From positions 32,728 to 96,727 of the forward strand of contig JAKOMQ010000016.1 of NCBI GenBank assembly GCA_022241605.1: a stretch of 64,000 bases of DNA. The letters are read 5' to 3'. This DNA comes from Aquimonas sp. GTDB lineage: Bacteria; Pseudomonadota; Gammaproteobacteria; Xanthomonadales; Xanthomonadaceae. Each line of letters starts with the position of its first letter. Within the stretch, counting starts at the first letter, position 1. A program made the position numbers and the translations under genes. Below the pieces are notes generated by a model. The model made no database searches. It was given only the letters and a program-made list of their open reading frames with translations, and was not told where the DNA came from. Below are positions 1 through 8,472 of the stretch, piece by piece.

Positions 1-71
1 ATCCGCAGGGCGGCAGCGAGGCCGAGGTTCGACTGCCGCTGCGCGCCCTGCAGTCCGAGCGCCCCGCATGA
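1..71 (+). CDS. C-terminal tail of a sensor histidine kinase (partial)
   Basis: Only 22 codons and a TGA (69-71) are inside the window. The tail contains GGSEAEVRLPL, which resembles the last glycine box and beta strand of a HATPase_c domain. It ends 13 bp before the start of a RegA/RoxR-type response regulator, so it is most likely the cognate redox-sensing kinase (RegB/PrrB/RoxS family). The identity rests on this short tail and on the neighbour. Confidence 0.55.
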   Translation, partial: PQGGSEAEVRLPLRALQSERPA

Positions 72-84
72 AGAGGCCTGCCGC

Positions 85-618
85 ATGAGCCGGGAAACCG
101 TGCTGCTGGTCGAGGATGACGCCGTGTTCGGCCGCAGCCTGGCGCGCGCGCTGGAGCGGCGCGGCGTGGGCTGCACGTGGGTGGAGGATCCGGCGGCGGC
201 GCGGCAGGCGCTGGCGCAGGGCCGCTTCGACTACGCCATCCTCGACCTCAAGCTGGGTGAGCACAGCGGCCTGCCGCTGGTGCCTGAACTGCATGCGCTC
301 GCGCCGGAGTTGCGCATCTTGCTGCTCACCGGCTACGCCAGCGTGGCGACCGCGGTGGAGGCCATCAAGCGCGGCGCAATCGACTATCTGCCCAAGCCCG
401 CCAGCGCCGACATGATCCTGCGCGCGCTGCGCGGCGACGCCGAGGACACAGCGCCGCTGCCGGAGCAGATGACGCCGCTGTCGCGCATCGAGTGGGAACA
501 CATCCAGCAGGCCCTGCACGAGACCGGAGGCAATCTTTCGGCGGCCGCGCGGCTGCTGGGTATGCACCGCCGCAGTCTGCAGCGCAAGCTGGCCAAGAGG
601 CCCGTCGCGGAGCCTTGA
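85..618 (+). CDS. RegA/PrrA/RoxR-family response regulator
   Basis: A 177-residue two-component regulator. The receiver domain (about 6-118) has the acidic pocket EDD at 10-12, phospho-acceptor Asp54 in AILDLK, Thr82 and Lys104. A short linker leads to a Fis-type helix-turn-helix (about 145-172) containing GGNLSAAARLLGMHRRSLQR, close to the signature of the RegA/PrrA/ActR/RoxR family. Members respond to redox or respiratory state through a membrane kinase and activate respiratory genes. The start has a GAAGAGG ribosome site 9 bp upstream. A sequence matching the published RegR box lies 92 bp past the stop, before the TonB receptor gene. Which family name applies cannot be decided here. Confidence 0.9.
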   Translation: MSRETVLLVEDDAVFGRSLARALERRGVGCTWVEDPAAARQALAQGRFDYAILDLKLGEHSGLPLVPELHALAPELRILLLTGYASVATAVEAIKRGAIDYLPKPASADMILRALRGDAEDTAPLPEQMTPLSRIEWEHIQQALHETGGNLSAAARLLGMHRRSLQRKLAKRPVAEP

Positions 619-709
619 TACTGACGCGCGCCCAGGCTGGCGGCGCACCCGCAGCATCCTTGCAGAGCCAGTGTCAGGTCACCCGGTACTGCCCCTGCGC
701 GGTCGACCT

Positions 710-724
710 GCGACATTCGGTCGC
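710..724 (+). promoter_or_regulatory. Candidate RegA/RegR-type operator
   Basis: GCGACATTCGGTCGC is an inverted repeat (TGCGAC/GTCGCA with a 5-nt spacer, 709-725). It fits every fixed position of the RegR box as I recall it from Bradyrhizobium, GNG(A/G)C(A/G)TTNNGNCGC. It lies 60 bp upstream of the TonB receptor ATG and just after the RegA-type regulator gene. Binding is inferred. Confidence 0.5.
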
Positions 725-784
725 ATTGTCGGCACGGCGGGTTCTCAGCAGACTTCGGCGCCCCTGAGCCAGACCGCATACGAC

Positions 785-2893
785 ATGCACGATCGAACCG
801 CGCGACCGCACACTCTGGCGCTTGCCCTCGGCGCCTTGCTGGCCCCGGCCCTCGCCCATGCCGAGGCTTCAGCCGTCGAGCTGGACCGCGTCGAGGTGCG
901 CGAGGCGCCCGAGCAGCCGCGCGCGCGCCCGGCGCGCTCGTCCTCGCGGCTTGATCTGCCGGTGGCGCAGCAGCCGTTCTCGGCCGATGTCATCGACCAG
1001 CAGGCGCTGCGCGCGCGCGGTGACACCCGGTTCATTGATGCGCTGGACATGGCGCCTGGCGTGGTGCCTGCCTACAGCTTCGGTGTCATCAACATCAGCG
1101 GGCGCGGCTTCTCGGGCGTGTTCAACTCGCCGACCTTGTTCGACGGCATCCGCTATCCGGGTTGGCAGGTCAGCCCGCGGCTGACGCTCAACTATGCCCA
1201 GGTCGAGGTGCTGCGCGGCCCTGCTGCGCTCACCGCCGGCCAAGGCTCGGTGGCCGGCGCCATCAACCTGGTTCCGCGGCGCGCTGATGGTCGCAGTTCT
1301 ACCGATGTCTTCCTCGGCCTGGGACGCTTCGGCACCACGACCGCGGCGGTCGGCAGCGGTGGCGCACTTGGCAGTGAGGCGCTGGCATGGCGGCTGGATG
1401 CAAGCCACCAGCAGTCGGCCGAGCGCGGCAGTTTCGGTTATGCCCGCGATACCAGCTTCGAGTTCCGCCACCTCAACGCCGAGCTGGCGGGACGGCCCAC
1501 GGACAGCCTGCGCCTGAGCCTGTCCATGGAGCATTTCCGCGACGACGCCGAAGGCTACTTCGGTTCGCCGCTGATCGAAGGTCGAGTCCTGCCGGCGCTG
1601 CGCGACGTCAACTACAACGTGGTGGACGACGCGATCGACATGGAGGTGGACTGGCTGCGTGCTCGCGCGGAATGGGAGCCCAGCGATGCCTTCCGAGCAT
1701 CGTTGGTGCTGTTCGGCAACCGCGAAGACCGTCTGTATCGCAATGCCGAAGTCTATGCGTTCGAACCAGTCACGCGACAGCTGCGCCGTGGCGACTACCT
1801 CTTCATCACGCACGACCAGAAGCTGCGCGGCGCCGTCGCCGAAGCCAGCTGGACGCACAGCCTGTTCGGGCTGCCGCATCAGCTTGTGGTGGGAGCTCAG
1901 GCCGATCGCAACGATCACGATCGCAGCAGCGACAGCCCGTTCCGCTACAGCGACCGCGTGCCGCTGCAGCCGGAGGCGCGCGGTGTGTTCACCAGCCTTG
2001 ACGTATTCGGGCCGCGCACCGCCACCGATATCCGCCAGCGCTCGCTGTTCGTGGAAAGCGCGCTGACGCTGTCGCCGCGCTGGCTGCTGGTCAGCGGGCT
2101 GCGCCACGACGGCACCGACGTCGAGTCGTTCAACGCCCTGAGCGGGGTCAGCTTTGGTCGCCGCTACAGTGCGCCCACCTATCGACTCGGCGCGGTGTTC
2201 GAGGCCAGCCCGCAGACGCGTTGGTACGCGTCCTACGCGACGTCGAGCGAGGCACCGGCCCAGATCACCACGCTTGGCTTGGGCAATGCCGACTTCGACC
2301 TCACTGACAGCCAGCAGCTTGAAGTGGGCATCAAGCATGGCGGCCCGATTGCGGACTGGACGCTTGCGCTGTATGACCTGCGGCGCAGCAATCTGCTGAG
2401 CCGCGATCCGGACGATCCCAACAGGCTTCTGCAGGTCGGCGAGCAGGGCTCGCGCGGCATCGAAGCCAGCTTCGAGCTGCGGCTGGGTGAGCGCCTGCGC
2501 CTGCAGGGCAGCGCTGCGGCGCTGGACGCGCGGTTCCTGCGTTTTGACCAGCTGGTGGCCGGGCAGCTGGTGTCTTTTCGCGGAAACGATCCCGTGGCCG
2601 CGCCCGAGCGGGTCGGCACGCTGTGGGCGCACTGGCAGCTGCGAGAGGATTTCGATGTCGCCCTGGGCGCGCGCGGGGTTGGGCGCAGCGCGGCCAATAT
2701 CGGCAACACGCTGTACGTGCCGGGCTATGGCACCCTCGACGCCTTGCTGCGCTATCGCAGTCGCTTCGGTCAGTTCAGCCTGCGCCTGCGCAATCTGGCC
2801 GACCGGACCTATGCCACGCGCCCCTATGGCAGCACCCAGTTCATGCTTGGAGAGCCTCGGTGGTACGAACTCAACTGGCAGCACCGTTTCTAG
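785..2893 (+). CDS. TonB-dependent outer membrane receptor
   Basis: 702 residues. The ATG at 785 is chosen because it is followed by a signal peptide (hydrophobic LALALGALLAPALAHA, cleavage near 24). A plug domain (about 50-185) contains VEVLRGPAALTAGQG and GAINLVPRR, typical of siderophore-type receptors. The rest is a 22-strand-type barrel ending in WQHRF, with the terminal Phe used for outer membrane assembly. There is no N-terminal signalling (STN) domain, so it should not drive its own anti-sigma cascade. It takes up a ligand using TonB-ExbBD energy. The downstream propeller overlaps it by 34 bp, suggesting co-expression. The substrate cannot be told; a metal chelate is plausible. Confidence 0.88.
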   Translation: MHDRTARPHTLALALGALLAPALAHAEASAVELDRVEVREAPEQPRARPARSSSRLDLPVAQQPFSADVIDQQALRARGDTRFIDALDMAPGVVPAYSFGVINISGRGFSGVFNSPTLFDGIRYPGWQVSPRLTLNYAQVEVLRGPAALTAGQGSVAGAINLVPRRADGRSSTDVFLGLGRFGTTTAAVGSGGALGSEALAWRLDASHQQSAERGSFGYARDTSFEFRHLNAELAGRPTDSLRLSLSMEHFRDDAEGYFGSPLIEGRVLPALRDVNYNVVDDAIDMEVDWLRARAEWEPSDAFRASLVLFGNREDRLYRNAEVYAFEPVTRQLRRGDYLFITHDQKLRGAVAEASWTHSLFGLPHQLVVGAQADRNDHDRSSDSPFRYSDRVPLQPEARGVFTSLDVFGPRTATDIRQRSLFVESALTLSPRWLLVSGLRHDGTDVESFNALSGVSFGRRYSAPTYRLGAVFEASPQTRWYASYATSSEAPAQITTLGLGNADFDLTDSQQLEVGIKHGGPIADWTLALYDLRRSNLLSRDPDDPNRLLQVGEQGSRGIEASFELRLGERLRLQGSAAALDARFLRFDQLVAGQLVSFRGNDPVAAPERVGTLWAHWQLREDFDVALGARGVGRSAANIGNTLYVPGYGTLDALLRYRSRFGQFSLRLRNLADRTYATRPYGSTQFMLGEPRWYELNWQHRF

Positions 2894-4131
2894 CGCTTTC
2901 GGCAGCGATCGGCCTGTCAACTCAGGCCGCCAGCGCGCCTGCAGCATCCGACCCGATACCGCGCCTGCAGGTTCTGCACTGGCCCACCGAACAGGCCGCG
3001 CTGACACCCTCCCTGACCGCCGATCACCGCGCCGGCCGCTTTCTGCTGAGCTGGCAGGAGCGTCTTCCCGCGGGCTGTGCCAGGCTCATGCTGGCCACGA
3101 TCTCGCTGGATGGCGCAGGCGGCGAATCTCGTGAAGTGGCTCGCGGCTGCGACTGGTTCGTCAACTGGGCCGACCATCCGCGGATGGCGGTGGCCGACAA
3201 CGGCGACTGGTTGGGCTTCTGGCTGCAGAAGGAAGGCCCGGGCACCTATCACTACGGCATCCGCGTGGTGCGCTCGCAGGACGAGGGCCGCAGCTGGTCA
3301 GCGCCGCTGACTCCGCATGATGACGGCACCCTTAGCGAACACGGTTTTGTCTCGCTGGCGGCCGCTGGCGAGGACCGCATGCTGATGATTTGGCTCGACG
3401 GCCGCTACACCGCCGGTGGCGGCGACCATGGCCATGATCACAGCGGGCACGAAGGCCCGATGAGCCTGCGCGCGGCGGTGCTGCGTCGCGATGGCAGCAT
3501 CGAGGCGCCGGCCGAGATCGACGCGCGGGTCTGCTCCTGCTGCCCCACCGCCTTGCTGCGCGAGGCCGATGGCCGCCACCTCGCGGTGTGGCGCGACCGC
3601 AGTGAGCACGAGGTGCGCGACATCGCCTTCGGTCGCCGCGATGCGCGCGGCTGGCGCGGGCTTGGCCTCGTGCATGCCGACAACTGGCGAATCGAGGCCT
3701 GTCCGGTCAACGGCCCGGCGCTGGCGCTGCAGTCGCGGCGACCGGTGGTGGCCTGGTCGACCATGCCCGACGCACGCTCGATGTCGGTGCAGCTGCGCGC
3801 ACTGGACGATCGCAGCGCACCGCTGACCCTGGAGGAGGGCCCGGGTGTATTGGGACGGGTTGCGTTGGCGCCTTTTGGCAAGGGTGTGCTGGCCGCCTGG
3901 TTGGGCAGTGGTGCTCCGGGCGAATCGGTGCTGCGTCTTGCGCTGCTGGATGCCGAGCTGAAGGAGCGCACGCGCATGGATGTGGTCACCTTGCCGGCGG
4001 GTCGGGCGATTGGCATGCCGAGTCTGGCGGCACTTGGAGAGGTGGGAGTGCTGGCCTGGACCGAGCCTGACCCCAAGCAGCCGGGAAAGACGGCCCTGCA
4101 AGTGCGGCGGATCGAGGCTGCACGGCCCTGA
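2860..4131 (+). CDS. Secreted sialidase-like beta-propeller with CSCC and His-rich motifs
   Basis: 423 residues from a GTG at 2860, chosen because GGAGA lies 6-10 bp before it and a clean signal peptide follows (cleavage after STQAASA). The gene overlaps the receptor by 34 bp in another frame. The body has BNR/sialidase-like features such as SQDEGRSWS. A His-rich loop GGGDHGHDHSGHEG (about residues 186-200) is followed by RVCSCCPT about 25 residues on. Three close cysteines plus five histidines suggest metal binding, but the Arg triad of true sialidases was not confirmed. A partner role for the adjacent receptor in metal or ligand handling is inference. Confidence 0.7.
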   Translation: MVRTQLAAPFLALSAAIGLSTQAASAPAASDPIPRLQVLHWPTEQAALTPSLTADHRAGRFLLSWQERLPAGCARLMLATISLDGAGGESREVARGCDWFVNWADHPRMAVADNGDWLGFWLQKEGPGTYHYGIRVVRSQDEGRSWSAPLTPHDDGTLSEHGFVSLAAAGEDRMLMIWLDGRYTAGGGDHGHDHSGHEGPMSLRAAVLRRDGSIEAPAEIDARVCSCCPTALLREADGRHLAVWRDRSEHEVRDIAFGRRDARGWRGLGLVHADNWRIEACPVNGPALALQSRRPVVAWSTMPDARSMSVQLRALDDRSAPLTLEEGPGVLGRVALAPFGKGVLAAWLGSGAPGESVLRLALLDAELKERTRMDVVTLPAGRAIGMPSLAALGEVGVLAWTEPDPKQPGKTALQVRRIEAARP

Positions 4132-4337
4132 TTTGCTCGCGAGCGTGGCCAAGCCCTGCAGACGGGCGGCTGCATCGCGTAGCGCCTTGCCTGCGGGCCG
4201 GATTGAAGTCCGCCCTGATCGAGGGTCGGGTCGCCGCCCGGTACCAGTCCAGACCCTGCGTTCGCTTTCGGCCCCGGCACGCATTCGGGAGTTAGGCGTC
4301 TCGTTCAATCAGCGGACGCACCTTCCCGGAGACCACC

Positions 4338-5492
4338 ATGACCCGCGCACGCAACACCCTTCTCGCCCTGCTCGGCGGCCTTTGCGCCGCGCTGCCGGCG
4401 TTTGCCGAGGACATTGCCTTCGTCACCGCGCAGGCGCCGATCAACGCGGTGCTGGTGTACGACGTCGAGACCATGACCGAACGCGCACGCATTACCGGCT
4501 TTGGCGTGGAGCCCTCGCGCATGGTCGCCAATCCGGATCGTTCGCGCCTGTATCTGGTCAGCCGGGTGCTGGCCTCGGGCGGCCAACCCGCGCAGATGCG
4601 CGTGCACGTCCTGAGTGCATCGCGGAGGACGATTCTGCGCACTGCAGTGGTCGGTCAGGCGACAGGGCGCACGCTCGCGATCAGCCCCGACGGCCGCCGG
4701 CTCTACGTGTGGAAGCTCACCTCGCCGCCGCAGGCAATCAGCGTCGCCGTGCTGGACTCGGCCACGCTGGCCGAGGTCGGGGAGGTTCCCCTGCCCTGGG
4801 CCCTGTGCGGACCGATCGCCAAGGACATCGCCGTCGCCCCCGATGGCCGGATCGTTGCCAGCGGATGTGCCGACGGCCTGCGCGTGATCGATCCGGACAC
4901 GCTCCTGCCAAGCACGCTGCCGATCGCCACCGATCTGCTTCCGGATCTGATCGGATTCTCGCCCAACGGCCAGGAGATCTACCTGCGCCACACCAGCACC
5001 GCCAGCACCCAGCAGCCGCGTCTTGCCGCGGTCCATCTGGTCTCGGGTGTGCGCGCCGAGATCAACTTCGCGCTGCCGCCCGACGGCCCGGCGTTCGCTG
5101 GTGCGGTGCCGGTGCGCATGGCGCGCGTGCGGCGGCCGTCGGACCCGACGGGCGATCCGACCATATTCGTTACCTATGCGCCCACCATGGGCGGCGCGCC
5201 GCCGATGGCCTCGGCCCGGGCCAGCGAGCTGCTGCCGCCGGACCGACGGTTGACCCGCTTGACTTCGCTCGGTGTGCCGTCGGCGACGATCTTCGGCGCC
5301 AGCGAAGACGGCCGGGTCGGCGTGTTTGGCAACCAGCGCATCCTGCGACGCGTGAAGCTCGACACCGTCGGCCCCGAACCGATCGCGACCGATGGTGACT
5401 TCATCGAGGTCGCGCCGTCCGGGCAAAGCCCTTTGCAGCTCAGCGACATCATCCTCGCGCGCCCGCTGCTGGAGGACGGATTCGAGCAGTGA
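4338..5492 (+). CDS. Secreted YncE-like beta-propeller protein with DGFE tail
   Basis: 384 residues with a signal peptide (LLALLGGLCAALPAFA, cleavage about 24) and a good ribosome site (CCGGAGACC). Blade-like repeats such as NPDRSRLYLVSR, SPDGRRLYVWK and SPNGQEIYLR resemble YVTN/YncE propellers. The last residues are RPLLEDGFEQ, a C-terminal DGFE tail also seen in the cytochrome at 7886-8401. Enzymatic activity is not evident; such propellers usually bind partners or ligands in the periplasm. It is 206 bp from the preceding propeller and could be in a separate transcript. Confidence 0.75.
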   Translation: MTRARNTLLALLGGLCAALPAFAEDIAFVTAQAPINAVLVYDVETMTERARITGFGVEPSRMVANPDRSRLYLVSRVLASGGQPAQMRVHVLSASRRTILRTAVVGQATGRTLAISPDGRRLYVWKLTSPPQAISVAVLDSATLAEVGEVPLPWALCGPIAKDIAVAPDGRIVASGCADGLRVIDPDTLLPSTLPIATDLLPDLIGFSPNGQEIYLRHTSTASTQQPRLAAVHLVSGVRAEINFALPPDGPAFAGAVPVRMARVRRPSDPTGDPTIFVTYAPTMGGAPPMASARASELLPPDRRLTRLTSLGVPSATIFGASEDGRVGVFGNQRILRRVKLDTVGPEPIATDGDFIEVAPSGQSPLQLSDIILARPLLEDGFEQ

Positions 5493-5666
5493 GCTCAGCG
5501 CGGTGCGTAGGCTGGCGGCAGCATCGGCATGCCGAGCATCGCGGAGGATGCAGCGATGGCGATCCGCCTCCGGCGCCAGCGCGACTGGATTCAGTCGGAG
5601 GGAGCCTGCGTGAGACGGCTTTCGGTCGAGCCTGTGCGGCCTTGATCCGGCCGGGTTCGGTGGCAA

Positions 5667-5700
5667 TGCCTCCGCCCGGGGCGTCGCCCGGGCGGAGGCA
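5667..5700. terminator. Perfect 14-bp hairpin between convergent genes
   Basis: TGCCTCCGCCCGGG (5667-5680) pairs perfectly with CCCGGGCGGAGGCA (5687-5700) around a 6-nt loop. It sits 13 bp past the amidase stop and 174 bp past the propeller stop, between the 3' ends of both genes. No T tract follows on either strand, so it may act as a bidirectional stem-only terminator or an mRNA-stabilising end. Confidence 0.6.
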
Positions 5701-5713
5701 TCGATTCAAGCGC

Positions 5714-7384
5714 TTATTGCACCCGGAACTGCACGTTGTCCATGTAGACGTAGACATCGAAGCTGGTCTGCGCGCGCCGCAGCACGATCGCGTCCAGGGT
5801 GACCTGGCTGGCCGTGATCACGCCGTTGCCGCCGGCCCAGGCGGTCCACTGCGCGGAGTTGTCGAGCATCACCTCGTGGAAGGTCCAGGTGTTGGGCTGC
5901 AGGGTGCGCGCCACCGAGATCTCGGTGCCGTCGCTGTCGTCCACCAGGAACTGCACGCTGACCCCGCTGGCGCCGGTGTAGAACCAGGCGCCGAGGCGGC
6001 CGCCGGCCTTTTGCAGGCGCACGTTGTTGGCCGGCGTGCCGCCGCCGGACAGCAGGCGCACGAACCAGTCGGCATTGCTGCTGGGGTTGTCGCGCAGGAA
6101 CAGCTGCAGGCTCCACTGGCCGGCGCGGGCCTCGATGTTGGAGCGCTGGGCGCTGGACACGCTGGAGATGCCGACCGTGCTGCCCGAGAACGTGGGTGCG
6201 GTGTTGAAGCGGCCTACCGTGGTCTCAAAACTCTCGAGGATCGTAGCTGCGGCCGGCGGCGGCGGCGGGGGCGGCGGCGTGGTGCCGCTCAGACGCTGCA
6301 CGAGGGTCGGCAGCCAGGGCAGCAGCAGGCCGGGGCAGGAGTTGCTGGTGTGGCCGGACCACTCCTTGTGGCCGCGGATATAGGTGCGGTTCTTCTGGAT
6401 GCCATAGCGGTTGACCACCCAGCGGCTGATGTCGGTCAGGGCATCCAGCTGTGAGGTGCGCGGCGAGAAGTTGATGAAGGTTCCGACCACGCTGATGCCG
6501 ACGTTGTTGGTGTTGTGGTTGCCGACGTGGGCGCCAGTGCGGGCGGGGTCGCGGCCCTGGTAGGTGCGGCCGTCGATGCCCACGCTGTAGTGATAGCCGA
6601 AGTCGCACCAGCCCCTGTTGTCGATGTGGTAGGCCTGCATCTGGCGCATCCGCGCCGGCGAGCTGATCGAATCGTTGTTCGGCGTGCCGGTGTGATGGAT
6701 GGTCAGGTAGCGCGGGCTGTGGGTGCTGCCGCAGGCGCCGGTGGCGCGGGCGCCCCAGGCCGCGCGCGAGACGACGCCCGGTGCCAGCGGCGTCGCCTTG
6801 GCCTGGGTCTGCTCGACCTCAAAGGGCAGATCGCGAGCCAGCACGCCCTGCTTGGGCAGGGCTTCGGTCAGCGGCTCGGCGCGCAGGAAGTGCAGTTTGG
6901 TTTTGCCGCCCTGCAGGCCGATCCGTGCGGCCGGACGCGGCAGCAGCGCGCGGCCGACATGGGCCTCGCCTTCGCTCCAGGTGATCTCCACCGTGCCGGA
7001 ATCCAGCAGCCGGCCCTTGCCGTCGAAGGACTCCCACACCAGGCCCTCCGGCTGGGGGCCGTCCAGCAGCAGGGCCACGCCGTACAGCGGGCTGCCGTCG
7101 ATGGTCTCGACAACGCCGCCATCGGCGAAGAAAGCATCCAGGCCCAGGCCGAGCGCCGACACCTCGTCGCCATCGACATAGAACGGCGTTTCTGCAGCGA
7201 GGCCGCTGATCAGCGACTCTTCCTGCAGCCAAGGCAGCTGCCAGCGCTTGAGGTCATCCGGAATCTCCTGCGCGGGCAGGGTCTGGGCGCCGAGCAGGGC
7301 GGGTGCGGACAGGGCCAGCGTGATCAGCGCGGCGTGCAGCGAGCGCGCCGCGCGGGCGCGGCGACGTGGGTTTGCAACGGACAT
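5714..7384 (-). CDS. Secreted N-acetylmuramoyl-L-alanine amidase (PGRP/Amidase_2)
   Basis: 556 residues from the ATG at 7384, which has GGGGAGG upstream and a signal peptide (cleavage near ALLGAQ). An N-terminal domain of unknown type (about 40-190) precedes an Amidase_2/PGRP domain (about 205-370): LTIHHTGTP, a central Tyr, RGHKEWSGH and SNSCPG supply the usual zinc His/His/Cys set. A proline-rich linker (TTPPPPPPPP) joins a C-terminal beta-rich domain of about 165 residues, perhaps for wall or carbohydrate attachment. The enzyme would cleave the MurNAc-L-Ala amide bond outside the cytoplasm. Role in recycling, predation or remodelling is not shown by context. Confidence 0.88.
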   Translation of the reverse strand: MSVANPRRRARAARSLHAALITLALSAPALLGAQTLPAQEIPDDLKRWQLPWLQEESLISGLAAETPFYVDGDEVSALGLGLDAFFADGGVVETIDGSPLYGVALLLDGPQPEGLVWESFDGKGRLLDSGTVEITWSEGEAHVGRALLPRPAARIGLQGGKTKLHFLRAEPLTEALPKQGVLARDLPFEVEQTQAKATPLAPGVVSRAAWGARATGACGSTHSPRYLTIHHTGTPNNDSISSPARMRQMQAYHIDNRGWCDFGYHYSVGIDGRTYQGRDPARTGAHVGNHNTNNVGISVVGTFINFSPRTSQLDALTDISRWVVNRYGIQKNRTYIRGHKEWSGHTSNSCPGLLLPWLPTLVQRLSGTTPPPPPPPPAAATILESFETTVGRFNTAPTFSGSTVGISSVSSAQRSNIEARAGQWSLQLFLRDNPSSNADWFVRLLSGGGTPANNVRLQKAGGRLGAWFYTGASGVSVQFLVDDSDGTEISVARTLQPNTWTFHEVMLDNSAQWTAWAGGNGVITASQVTLDAIVLRRAQTSFDVYVYMDNVQFRVQ

Positions 7385-7885
7385 GGGTTTGGAGCCTCCC
7401 CGGAAGTGGATACGACGGCGTTCTCCAGAACGCCTGCGTGGGCGCCGCGGCCATCGGGCCGGGCGTCGTCTGTCGTCCCTGACGGCTGCCCCCAAGCAGC
7501 CTTCCCTGCACCGGCACGGATGGTCCCGGCTGCGGGCGAAGGGTGTCCGGGAACCCGGATCAATGTCAATGACTATTACGTTATCGGTGCGTTTCGGACG
7601 TGTGATACCCGGGTGCAAGTACCTGATCGGCTTGAACTGCCGCCGTTCCAACGGGTGAGAAGTTTGCGCCCGGATCGATTGGCCACCTGCGTGCCAGCTG
7701 TGGTCCCAGGGTTCGAATGTCGGAATACGCCCCCTGCCGCGGTCGCTGTGCGGGAGCGCAGCGGCGCCGGCGGAGGTCGCTTGCATGTGCCGGCAAGAAA
7801 GTGAACGATTGTCAAAAGCCTCGTCCGCGTTTCCGGCGAGGCTGTTTTCCTTCCGCCATCGCCCGGCGCCCTGCAGGCCCTGCTC
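7385..7885. other. 501-bp divergent intergenic region
   Basis: It lies between the divergent amidase and cytochrome genes and contains no convincing ORF. It must hold both promoters; no clear -35/-10 pair stands out, although TTGACA (complement of 7568-7573) is present on the amidase side. A terminator-like hairpin at 7814-7848 is unexpected between divergent genes and may end a small untranslated transcript. Confidence 0.5.
7814..7848 (+). terminator. Rho-independent-type hairpin
   Basis: AAAAGCCTCG (7814-7823) pairs with CGAGGCTGTTTT (7837-7848): a 7-bp stem plus an inner CCG/CGG, with A-rich sequence before and a T run after, so it could work on both strands. No annotated gene ends here. 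Confidence 0.55.
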
Positions 7886-8401
7886 ATGTCGATCCGCTCA
7901 CTGGCGACCCTCGCGCCCAGTACCCGTCGCACTGCTGCCCGCGCTGCCGTCGCGCTGATGCTTGGCCTGTGCCTGCCCTCGGCGGTACTTGCCCAGGCCA
8001 CGGCTTGCGACGATCTGTCCGCGCTGCCGATCACCCCGCGGGTGGACTATCTGACCGAGATCCAGCCGATCTGGGAGATCCGCTGCGCCAACTGCCACGT
8101 CAACCACAGCGGCTCGCCCTCGGCAGAGCTGGATCTCAACGAGGAGGCGAGCTGGGCGGCGCTCTACGCCATGCCCAGCCTGATCGCGGAGGGCCGGCTG
8201 ATGGTGCGGCCCGGTGATCCGGGAGCGAGCTTCCTGCTGGAGAAGCTGCGCTGCGAGCAGCCGCAGGCGGGCGAGCGCATGCCGCGCGGACGCCTGCCGA
8301 TCCCGCTGACGGAGCAGGCGCTGGTGCGCGACTGGATTGCCCAGGGCGCGCGCGAGCAGCCGCCGCTGTTCATCGACGGTTTCGAAGACGAGGCGCCCTG
8401 A
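7886..8401 (+). CDS. Exported monohaem cytochrome c-like protein with DGFE tail
   Basis: 171 residues with a signal peptide (ALMLGLCLPSAVLAQA). One haem motif, CANCH, lies near residue 72 in a context (YLTEIQPIWEIRCANCH) like the cytochrome c domains of planctomycete-type and related proteins. A likely distal Met comes from the MPRGRLPIPL segment. The C terminus reads FIDGFEDEAP, a variant of the DGFE tail. It presumably carries electrons or binds haem in the periplasm. The downstream PQQ sugar dehydrogenase (71 bp away) is a possible donor, which is inference only. Confidence 0.8.
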   Translation: MSIRSLATLAPSTRRTAARAAVALMLGLCLPSAVLAQATACDDLSALPITPRVDYLTEIQPIWEIRCANCHVNHSGSPSAELDLNEEASWAALYAMPSLIAEGRLMVRPGDPGASFLLEKLRCEQPQAGERMPRGRLPIPLTEQALVRDWIAQGAREQPPLFIDGFEDEAP

Positions 8402-8472
8402 CTGCCTTTTGGGACGTGCGCGTGACGCTGGCTGCGCTAGTGTGGTAGCCCATTCAACCGTCTGGAGGCCCC

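Noticed and set aside
869..3007. Long antisense ORF (712 codons) opposite the TonB receptor
   Set aside because: Arg/Ala-rich translation without domains, lying opposite a well-supported gene; a normal effect of high GC. The same applies to other long opposite-strand ORFs, for example at 18132-19724, 34396-36306, 37105-38295 and 42515-44746.
7640..7760. Possible tRNA because of GGTTCGAATGTC near 7711
   Set aside because: The T-loop-like string is not flanked by a fitting acceptor stem, anticodon arm or CCA end on either strand.
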